From Sulfurovum sp. (GTDB lineage: Bacteria; Campylobacterota; Campylobacteria; Campylobacterales; Sulfurovaceae), in the NCBI GenBank assembly GCA_027083995.1, contig JALWME010000261.1:1-9140 (forward strand): 9,140 nt of DNA. Reading direction: 5' to 3'. The notes under the pieces were generated by a model. That model saw only the letters and a list, made by a program, of their open reading frames with translations. It was not told the DNA's origin and searched no databases. Within the stretch, counting starts at the first letter, position 1; each line of letters opens with the position of its first letter. Made by a program: the position numbers and the translations under genes. This document shows, in pieces, positions 1 to 4,853 of the stretch.

Positions 1-492
1 AAAAAATCTGTCAGATACGATGATAGTACGGGATTATCCCATACCCTTGAGGCAACAGTACTCAATGTTATTCCTAAACAAAAAGCAGCATCTATTGTTT
101 TTGATGCAGGACTCAATCAAGGCAATTGGGCTCCAGTCAATCCATTAAGTTATGAGTCAGTTTTGTTTGAAAATATACACATCATCGGTGATTCTCAAGG
201 TACCAAACAGCCAAAAGCTGGTCACATAGGTAACTCAGAAGCTAAAGTATGTGCTGATGCAATTTTAAGAAAGTTAAACAATGTGGCACTTTACAGTGCA
301 CCCAAAACAAATTCAGCGTGCTATAGTCCTACTTCAAGAACTGAAGCATCATGGCTCTCAGCAGTCTACAAGTATGACAATACGACACAGAGCATGGTAT
401 TAGCCAATAAAGGTGCCGGTCCATCAACAACAAAACATTACCAAGATATGTTTTTGTGGTCAGGAAATCTTTTTGCAGATACATTTCATTAA
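1..492 (+). CDS. fccB: Flavocytochrome c sulfide dehydrogenase, flavoprotein subunit (C-terminal 163 residues; 5' end outside window)
   Basis: The frame is open from base 1 to the TAA at 490-492, so this is the 3' part of a gene that begins upstream. FccB (also called SoxF) is a periplasmic FAD protein that oxidises sulfide and passes electrons to cytochrome c. The fragment shows the family's FAD-contacting stretch, IHIIGDSQGTKQPKAGHIGN, followed by SEAKVCADAI. After it comes NSACYSP, which matches the conserved NTCYS segment holding one cysteine of the redox-active disulfide near the flavin. The last ~60 residues (ASWLSAVYKYD, then MFLWSGNLFADTFH at the very end) fit the FCSD flavin-binding/dimerisation domain. 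The N-terminal Rossmann region and partner cysteine are not visible. A related sulfide:quinone reductase is less likely because of this C-terminal domain. Codon use is like the neighbours. No cytochrome subunit gene follows; it could lie upstream. Confidence 0.85.
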   Translation, partial: KKSVRYDDSTGLSHTLEATVLNVIPKQKAASIVFDAGLNQGNWAPVNPLSYESVLFENIHIIGDSQGTKQPKAGHIGNSEAKVCADAILRKLNNVALYSAPKTNSACYSPTSRTEASWLSAVYKYDNTTQSMVLANKGAGPSTTKHYQDMFLWSGNLFADTFH

Positions 493-505
493 GAAATCAA
501 CTTGT

Positions 506-539
506 CCAAGAAAGAGATATTTTCATCTTCCTTTCTTGG
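506..539 (+). terminator. Hairpin after fccB, probable terminator
   Basis: A perfect 9-bp inverted repeat, CCAAGAAAG (506-514) and CTTTCTTGG (531-539), lies 14 nt after the fccB stop. The stem can continue inward with AGAT/ATCT (515-518 with 525-528, two unpaired bases at 529-530), leaving a 6-nt loop. The downstream tract (CTCACTCTCCTTATTG) is pyrimidine-rich but is not a clean run of U, so intrinsic termination may be weak or the hairpin may mainly protect the 3' end. Confidence 0.5.
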
Positions 540-569
540 CTCACTCTCCTTATTGTCCTACTGCACAAA

Positions 570-588
570 TAACACTCCAGTAACACTC
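570..588 (+). promoter_or_regulatory. Direct repeat TAACACTC x2 at 11-bp spacing, candidate OmpR-type response-regulator box
   Basis: TAACACTC occurs at 570-577 and again at 581-588, separated by CAG, so the copies are exactly 11 bp apart. OmpR/PhoB-family regulators usually bind tandem half-sites one helical turn (10-11 bp) apart, often in place of the -35 box. The second copy ends 7 bp before a TACAAT -10 candidate (596-601). The nearest downstream gene encodes an OmpR-family regulator, so an autoregulatory site is a natural inference. No binding data are available. Confidence 0.45.
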
Positions 589-595
589 TTTTAGT

Positions 596-601
596 TACAA
601 T
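596..601 (+). promoter_or_regulatory. Candidate -10 box (TACAAT) for the two-component operon
   Basis: TACAAT is preceded by TTTTAGT. The cysS promoter candidate has the similar context TTTTAGA-TATAAT. No -35 hexamer is evident, as is common for sigma-70 promoters in this group, and the 11-bp direct repeat occupies that position. Transcription from here would give a leader of about 110 nt before the regulator gene. A closer start near the AT-rich stretch at 667-690 is an alternative. Confidence 0.4.
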
Positions 602-632
602 TTTCTATCTTAGTGTGATTGAAGGATAAAAA

Positions 633-698
633 ATGATATTATCATCACATCTTAAAATACAATAGGTATATTGTAATCTTATGCTAAATACTAAGTAT
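633..698 (+). promoter_or_regulatory. Three short palindromes in the regulator gene's upstream region
   Basis: Three perfect palindromes follow one another: ATGATA-T-TATCAT (633-645), TACAATA-GGTA-TATTGTA (658-675) and ATACT-A-AGTAT (688-698). Their centres are about 27 bp apart (639, 666.5, 693). They lie between the -10 candidate and the start codon at 719, so they could be operators or leader RNA hairpins. Short palindromes arise easily in AT-rich DNA, so only the even spacing and the 7-bp arms of the middle one are notable. Confidence 0.3.
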
Positions 699-718
699 GC
701 AAACAAGGCACAATAAAG

Positions 719-1345
719 ATGAAACTCTTATTATTAGAAGATGACCATATACTTTCTGAGACGCTTCAACTCTTTCTCACACGTGAAGGCTACACAGTAG
801 ATGTTGCACTGGACATGGAAGAAGCCGAAGATTTAACTTATGAAAATCACTATGACCTCTACCTTTTTGATATTAACTTACCCTATGGCAGTGGTTTGGA
901 ACTTTTAAAAAATTTACGTCATGCTGATGACCACACCCCCACTATATTTATCACCGCACTTACAGATATACACACTATGTCTCAGGGTTTTGCCTTGGAT
1001 GCCATTGACTACATCAAAAAACCTTTTGATCCCCAAGAACTACTTATACGTCTTAAAGCTAAATTGAAAAATGATACACTTTGTCATGGTAACATTGAGT
1101 TTGATAAGGAAGCACAGGTATTACGCAAAGATGGCAAAATCATTGATTTAGGCAATGTGCAATACAAAATCTTTGTAAAACTCATTGAAAATTGTGGTCG
1201 TGTTGTTACAAAAAATGAACTTTATACATGTCTAGAACATATTTCTGATGCAGCATTACGTGTAGCTATTACCAAAATCAAGCAACGCTTAGATGTAGAC
1301 ATAAAGAATATTCGAGGAAAAGGGTATATCATTGAAAAGATATGA
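719..1345 (+). CDS. OmpR-family two-component response regulator
   Basis: The product is a 208-residue cytoplasmic DNA-binding response regulator with a receiver domain (residues 1-~115) and an OmpR/PhoB winged helix (~125-208). Visible receiver residues are the acidic pocket E7-D8-D9, phospho-acceptor D51 in LFDINLPYGSG, the switch Thr T79, and K101 of the KKPF motif. The C-terminal domain contains the usual layout, with GRVVTKNEL before the recognition helix (ALRVAITKIKQRL) and the wing ending in IRGKGYII. A weak AAGG (705-708) lies 10 nt before the ATG. The gene overlaps the kinase gene by 14 nt and very probably acts with it. The full set of receiver residues suggests ordinary phosphorylation control. 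It cannot be assigned to a named regulator. The 11-bp direct repeat upstream is a candidate binding site for it. Confidence 0.93.
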   Translation: MKLLLLEDDHILSETLQLFLTREGYTVDVALDMEEAEDLTYENHYDLYLFDINLPYGSGLELLKNLRHADDHTPTIFITALTDIHTMSQGFALDAIDYIKKPFDPQELLIRLKAKLKNDTLCHGNIEFDKEAQVLRKDGKIIDLGNVQYKIFVKLIENCGRVVTKNELYTCLEHISDAALRVAITKIKQRLDVDIKNIRGKGYIIEKI

Positions 1346-2387
1346 AAAAGAGTCATTTTTTAAAAACTTTTTAGTATTTTTTACCTTACTTGAGGCACTT
1401 CTAATTTTACTTTTTTTAGAGCTATATACCAAACAACACAGTGAATACAAATATCATATATATAAAACAATGCAAGTGTGTAATTACACTATGAAATGTA
1501 ATCAATTTACTTTTGATTTTGCCCAAAAAGATAAAAATAAACTCAATACACTTTACGATGATGATGGACTCTATAGTTTTTTTGTCATACCTCAATCAGA
1601 AAAGTTTAATATAAAAATTTTATACCCAAAAGAGCAGTATCATAAAGACTTAGTCCAGATTAAGCGTGTAATTTTATTTCAATTTATTTTTGCTACTTTA
1701 CTACTATTTATGATATCACTTATTTTTACCTTTTATAGTTTAAAGCCCATACGAAAAGCTTTACAGCTTAATGATGAATTTATCAAAGACATACTACATG
1801 ATTTTAATACCCCAATCACTTCTATGGTACTTAATATACAAATGTTCAAAAAAGAAAAAGGGGAAGACCGCTACATAAAAAAAGTCTCTCATAGTGTAGA
1901 TACAATTTTACTTTTACAAAATAATCTCAAAAGTTTTTTAGATCATTCACCTTCTCAAAATATACAAATTGATATTGCTTCTTTAGCAAAGAAACGTCTT
2001 GATACCATACAAAATATTTATCCTAAACTCACCTTTGTTTTTACACAATATGACGACTTGATAAAAATCACCAATGAGGATATCATAACCAGAATATTGG
2101 ATAACCTACTCTCTAATGCTGCAAAATATAATAAACCCAAAGGCATCATAGAACTCATAATACAAAATGATATACTATACATAAAAGATACAGGCAAAGG
2201 CATTCAAGATGTAAATAAAATATTTCAACGTCATTACAAAGAACAGGATAGAGGTCTTGGGCTTGGTTTGCATATCGTGCAAAAACTAAGCGATGAACTC
2301 AACATAAAAATAAAAATAAAGTCTGTCATCGGTGTAGGTACTGAATGTATACTTGACTTTAGCTTTTTGGAGAATGGAATAAAATGA
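1332..2387 (+). CDS. Membrane sensor histidine kinase, partner of the upstream regulator (TTG start)
   Basis: This is a 351-residue inner-membrane kinase that should phosphorylate the preceding regulator. TM1 spans ~11-32 and TM2 ~112-135, enclosing a periplasmic loop of ~80 residues that contains C50 and C56 (CNYTMKC). The HisKA motif is LHDFNTPITSM with H156 and the phosphatase-type T160. The HATPase_c motifs are the N box DNLLSNAAKY (N262), G1 DTGKG (286-290), an F-box Phe (F298) and G2 GLGLGL (308-313). Only ~20 residues separate TM2 from H156, so there is no full HAMP domain. The start is TTG at 1332: AGGAAAAGGG (1315-1324) sits just upstream, and no in-frame ATG exists before residue 47, which lies beyond TM1. 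The ATG at 1342 is in another frame and stops quickly. The gene overlaps its regulator by 14 nt and the next gene by 4 nt. The ligand is unknown. Confidence 0.9.
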   Translation: MKRYEKESFFKNFLVFFTLLEALLILLFLELYTKQHSEYKYHIYKTMQVCNYTMKCNQFTFDFAQKDKNKLNTLYDDDGLYSFFVIPQSEKFNIKILYPKEQYHKDLVQIKRVILFQFIFATLLLFMISLIFTFYSLKPIRKALQLNDEFIKDILHDFNTPITSMVLNIQMFKKEKGEDRYIKKVSHSVDTILLLQNNLKSFLDHSPSQNIQIDIASLAKKRLDTIQNIYPKLTFVFTQYDDLIKITNEDIITRILDNLLSNAAKYNKPKGIIELIIQNDILYIKDTGKGIQDVNKIFQRHYKEQDRGLGLGLHIVQKLSDELNIKIKIKSVIGVGTECILDFSFLENGIK

Positions 2388-3235
2388 ATAAAATATTATT
2401 ATTTATCTTTTTAACATTACCTCTTTTTTCCAATATTGATGCACGCATAGAAGCTATACAAAATGCCCCTGTAGCAGAACGCTTTAAACTTATGAATGAC
2501 TTTAAAAGAGAAATGGTCAAGATGAAGGAAAGGGATAGAATACAGGCAATGCATAAAATACAATCTATTACAGTAAGCAAACATGCAAAAAAGGCTTTTC
2601 GGGAATTACGCGGCAAACCCTCAAGAACAAGACTCACAAAAAAAAGAAACCCTTCTAATACCATCTCTAAAAATGGACTAAGCCATGGTAAGCGAAATGA
2701 CAGAAATGATGTTCGAAATATTGTTCGAGACAGTAACAGAAATGACGACAGAAATGATGTTCGAGATGATAGCAGAAATGACAGCCATGATAACAACAGA
2801 GATAACGATAGAAATGACGACATAAACGATGTTCGAGATGATAGCAGAAATGACAGCCATGATAACGACAGGGATAACAACAGAGATAACGATAGAAATG
2901 ACGACAGAAATGATGTTCGAGATGATAGCAGAAATGACAGCCATGATAACGACAGGGATGACGACAGAGACGACGATAGAAATGACGACATAAACGATGT
3001 TCGAGATGATAGCAGAAATGACAGCCATGATAACGACAGGGATGATGAAAGAGATGACGACAGAGACGATGACAGAGACGATGACAGAGATGATGACAGA
3101 GACGATGACCATGACGACGACAGAGACGATGACAGAGACGATGACCATGATGACGACAGAGACGATGACCATGATGACGACAGAGATGATGACAGAGATG
3201 ATGACAAGGATGACGACCATGATGACGATGATTAA
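2384..3235 (+). CDS. Secreted protein with 44 tandem Asp-rich tetrapeptides, function unknown
   Basis: The protein has 283 residues. Residues 1-~18 (MNKILLFIFLTLPLFSNI) form a signal peptide. Residues ~19-75 are charged and helix-prone (ERFKLMNDFKREMVKMKER). Residues ~76-106 are a basic linker rich in Lys, Arg and Ser. Residues 107-282 are exactly 44 tetrapeptides, mostly R/H-D/N-D/N-D/S/N, ending in 15 near-pure RDDD/HDDD-type units. The tail is strongly acidic and should be disordered; binding of divalent cations is plausible but inferred. The start ATG overlaps the kinase stop in an ATGA junction, with GGAGAATGGA upstream, which indicates coupled translation. The gene is therefore in the same operon as the two-component pair. 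The short helical domain followed by a low-complexity tail is only loosely reminiscent of small periplasmic partners of kinases such as CpxP/Spy; no family motif is certain. The reading frame is supported by the signal peptide and the overlap, not by family recognition. Confidence 0.8.
   Translation: MNKILLFIFLTLPLFSNIDARIEAIQNAPVAERFKLMNDFKREMVKMKERDRIQAMHKIQSITVSKHAKKAFRELRGKPSRTRLTKKRNPSNTISKNGLSHGKRNDRNDVRNIVRDSNRNDDRNDVRDDSRNDSHDNNRDNDRNDDINDVRDDSRNDSHDNDRDNNRDNDRNDDRNDVRDDSRNDSHDNDRDDDRDDDRNDDINDVRDDSRNDSHDNDRDDERDDDRDDDRDDDRDDDRDDDHDDDRDDDRDDDHDDDRDDDHDDDRDDDRDDDKDDDHDDDD
2702..3229 (+). repeat. 12-bp tandem repeat array (44 units) with 72/84-bp higher-order repeats
   Basis: The 528 bases consist of 44 x 12 bp. 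In the first part the 12-mers are grouped into longer units: 2738-2809 (72 bp) and 2810-2893, 2894-2977, 2978-3061 (84 bp each). Each contains the 39-bp core that begins GATGTTCGAGATGATAGCAG, at 2756, 2828, 2912 and 2996. Units 2 and 4 share ATA-AAC (Ile-Asn) where units 1 and 3 have AGA-AAT, suggesting a two-unit duplication. From 3062 on it becomes a simple (AGA-GAY-GAY-GAY)n type array with CAT replacing AGA at intervals. Because the period is a multiple of 3, copy-number change would keep the frame. The coding strand is purine-rich. Confidence 0.93.
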
Positions 3236-4046
3236 GAAAGTGTCTATACTGTTTTTTATTGCTGGATGCATAACTTATGCTGCAGATTTTAAAGATGCAG
3301 ATTTTGATGGTGTTCCCGATGCTACAGACGAGTGTCCAGACACACCTTTTCTACATGAAGTGAATGCCAAAGGTTGTACCACACAAATACTTATGCTCAT
3401 TTCTGACACCGTCACAGACAGTCTTGTATTCACATTAAAGTTTGGATATAGTATAAATGAAGATTTCAGAAATAGAAAAACCCAAAAGATAAGTAAAATT
3501 CGTATTGCATACTATAAAGATGATTGGGGTTATAGCTTGGGTACAGGTTACTACATGCATGATAAAAATAATGGACAGCTAGATACAACATTTAAAATAC
3601 GAAAAAGATTTAAACCAACTTCTAAGTTGAGAATAAGAATAGGTGCTTCATTAATATTTCCTACACGTGATTTTGCTGGTAACTATACAGATTTTTCGCT
3701 AACAACTTCTGCCAATTACTACCTATCAAAAAATGTTTCTTTATTTGCAGGGGTAAAACATACATTTAATAGAGATGAACAAATCTTTACTCCTCTTCAA
3801 AATAGAAGCAGTGCCTATGTTGGTGTAGGTTATTTCTTTACAAAAAATCTCTATGCAGATGTCTCCTTTGCTTATGCAGAAAGTAAATTTGTTATCGAAG
3901 ATGCTGCAAAATCCATAGGGGGTATTTTATCCTATGACATCAATGACAAGTGGTATACTACACTATCCTATAACCAGGATATACTGATAGATGATGGAGA
4001 TTCACATTATGCTTTAAATTTTACAATTGGATATAGACTATGGTAA
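3219..4046 (+). CDS. Outer-membrane beta-barrel protein with N-terminal thrombospondin type 3 motif
   Basis: The product is about 275 residues with a signal peptide (KKVSILFFIAGCITYA, then ADFKD). Next comes DADFDGVPDATDECPDTP, a calcium-binding thrombospondin type 3 repeat as found ahead of OmpA/OprF-like barrels, with two cysteines (ECPDTP and KGC) that could form a disulfide. The remaining ~210 residues show alternating beta strands with aromatic girdles (YSLGTGYYMH, YVGVGYFFTKNLYADVSFAYA) and end in YRLW, a terminal aromatic residue as in outer-membrane proteins. No C-terminal OmpA peptidoglycan domain is present. ATGs at 3219, 3222 and 3228 are in frame. 3219 is chosen because AAGGA (3206-3210) lies 8 nt upstream; 3228 (272 residues, MIKKVS) is the main alternative. 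Either start overlaps the end of the repeat gene, so translation is probably coupled. Exact function (porin, adhesin support, cation sensing) cannot be told. Confidence 0.85.
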   Translation: MMTMIKKVSILFFIAGCITYAADFKDADFDGVPDATDECPDTPFLHEVNAKGCTTQILMLISDTVTDSLVFTLKFGYSINEDFRNRKTQKISKIRIAYYKDDWGYSLGTGYYMHDKNNGQLDTTFKIRKRFKPTSKLRIRIGASLIFPTRDFAGNYTDFSLTTSANYYLSKNVSLFAGVKHTFNRDEQIFTPLQNRSSAYVGVGYFFTKNLYADVSFAYAESKFVIEDAAKSIGGILSYDINDKWYTTLSYNQDILIDDGDSHYALNFTIGYRLW

Positions 4047-4058
4047 ATACCAAATTTT

Positions 4059-4122
4059 AAAAAGTTGCATGTTTTACATTTATCAAAGACAAACACATAC
4101 ACTACAGTCTTTGTAACTTTTT
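4059..4122. terminator. Nested inverted repeats between convergent genes, possible bidirectional terminator
   Basis: AAAAAGTT (4059-4066) pairs with AACTTTTT (4115-4122), and inside it CAAAGAC (4084-4090) pairs with GTCTTTG (4107-4113). On the plus strand the right arm ends in a T run, and on the minus strand the left arm would also end in a T run, as a two-way terminator would. The left half has a 17-nt unpaired segment and the inner loop is 16 nt, so the fold is not compact. The right arms lie inside the last codons of ruvA. Confidence 0.35.
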
Positions 4123-4659
4123 CAAACCTTCTTTCACAAGGTTACTTGTATCCCCAGAAGTGCCTGCAAGTGCTTTACGTATAGCATCTTTTTTAAACCC
4201 AAGGCTTTCCAGTGCCATCACTGCATCACCCAATGCCCCTGAATCTTCATTCTGCTTATTGCCATCTACGATAAAGTCTGCAAGTTCTACAAGTATACGG
4301 CTCGCCGCCTTTGGACCTATACCAGGGACACGCTTGAGCATACTTACATCTTTTGAAGCCACTACTTTTGCAAATGTACTTGGTGTAAACGTAGAACAAA
4401 TCGCCAACCCTACTTTAGGGCCTACACCGTTGATTTTAAGTACTGTATCAAACATTTTCTTCTCATTGGTATCCATAAACCCAAAGAGAAGATTGACATC
4501 TTCACGTATCACTTGTGTGATAAAAAGTTTTACTTTCTTTTCTTGTATACTATTGGATGTATTGATAGATACATGCACCTCATAAATAAGCCCATTGACA
4601 TTTATATGTACATATGTTGGATCTTTTCTCTCTACAGTTCCTTCTATACCTACTATCAT
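4102..4659 (-). CDS. ruvA: Holliday junction branch migration complex subunit RuvA
   Basis: The 185-residue protein binds four-way DNA junctions as a tetramer and loads the RuvB motor for branch migration in recombination and repair. It starts [10 protein letters not shown], the typical RuvA opening. Domain I is an OB fold (1-~62) with the acidic-pin pair E53-D54 in [10 protein letters not shown]. Domain II has two helix-hairpin-helix motifs, INGVGPKVG (76-84) and VPGIGPKAA (111-119). Domain III (~140-185) contains [10 protein letters not shown] and would contact RuvB. The length is near that of Campylobacter RuvA and a little shorter than the ~203 residues of E. coli. TGGAG lies 6 nt before the ATG on the minus strand. 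It is transcribed alone, divergent from murJ and convergent with the barrel gene; ruvB and ruvC are not adjacent. Confidence 0.96.
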   Translation of the reverse strand: MIVGIEGTVERKDPTYVHINVNGLIYEVHVSINTSNSIQEKKVKLFITQVIREDVNLLFGFMDTNEKKMFDTVLKINGVGPKVGLAICSTFTPSTFAKVVASKDVSMLKRVPGIGPKAASRILVELADFIVDGNKQNEDSGALGDAVMALESLGFKKDAIRKALAGTSGDTSNLVKEGLKKLQRL

Positions 4660-4689
4660 CTATAACTCCATATATACTAAATTTTGAAA

Positions 4690-4695
4690 AGTATA
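4690..4695 (-). promoter_or_regulatory. Candidate extended -10 box (TGA-TATACT) for ruvA
   Basis: On the minus strand CATGATATACTTTTC contains TATACT preceded by TGA, an extended -10 arrangement (TGn-TATACT). It lies about 31 nt before the ruvA ATG and would give a leader of about 24 nt containing the TGGAG ribosome site. Confidence 0.45.
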
Positions 4696-4724
4696 TCATG
4701 CTTTTATAGGAAAATAGAAAAATA

Positions 4725-4740
4725 TGTCATATTGTCATAT
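4725..4740 (+). repeat. Tandem 8-bp repeat TGTCATAT x2 in the ruvA-murJ divergent region
   Basis: TGTCATAT is repeated head to tail at 4725-4732 and 4733-4740, about 30 bp upstream of the ruvA -10 candidate. It could be an operator or just AT-rich coincidence. A related CATAT element recurs at 4791-4795. The rest of the 194-nt intergenic region shows only the two -10 candidates. Confidence 0.3.
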
Positions 4741-4819
4741 TTTTTAGCCCATAGCTAAAGAATATGCAATATCCACACTTGTACAATTGACATATTTTTA
4801 ATTCATATCAACATTAGGG

Positions 4820-4825
4820 TACAAT
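4820..4825 (+). promoter_or_regulatory. Candidate -10 box (TACAAT) for murJ
   Basis: TACAAT in the context TTAGGGTACAATACC lies 28 nt before the murJ ATG, giving a leader of about 20 nt. A TTGACA at 4787-4792 is 27 bp upstream, too far to be its -35. Confidence 0.5.
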
Positions 4826-4853
4826 ACCAACACTTTAAAACACAAAGAGTCTT

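Noticed and set aside
163..492. Separate 109-residue gene starting at TTG 163
   Set aside because: The frame is open to base 1 and the upstream codons continue the flavocytochrome sequence; it is the tail of a truncated larger gene.
1342..1374. ATG after the regulator stop as kinase start
   Set aside because: It is in the wrong frame and reaches TAG after 10 codons; the TTG at 1332 has a strong AGGAAAAGGG and gives the kinase frame.
2738..3061. CRISPR array, considered because of regularly spaced 39-bp repeats
   Set aside because: The spacers are themselves copies of the same 12-bp unit and the whole stretch is an intact coding frame; no cas gene or leader.
2359..3207. Long minus-strand open frame coding Ser/Leu-rich repeats
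   Set aside because: It is the antisense of the 12-bp array; a period divisible by 3 with no stop triplets keeps several frames open. It has no signal peptide, ribosome site or sensible domain, and the plus-strand gene has signal peptide and operon overlap.
2997..3218. Met/Thr-rich upstream extension of the barrel gene in the same frame
   Set aside because: These 74 codons are the array read in another frame. A signal peptide begins right after 3228, and a ribosome site lies at 3206-3210, so translation should start at 3219-3228.
2678..3271. Second minus-strand open frame coding Val/Ile-rich repeats resembling a membrane protein
   Set aside because: This is the same antisense artefact of the array; the apparent hydrophobicity comes from GAY codons read in reverse (RTC = Val/Ile).
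4160..4585. Plus-strand open frame across ruvA
   Set aside because: It is antisense to a clearly recognised ruvA with full domain structure and has no ribosome site.
4787..4792. Perfect TTGACA as a -35 box for murJ
   Set aside because: The TACAAT -10 candidate is 27 bp away, and no credible -10 lies 16-18 bp downstream.
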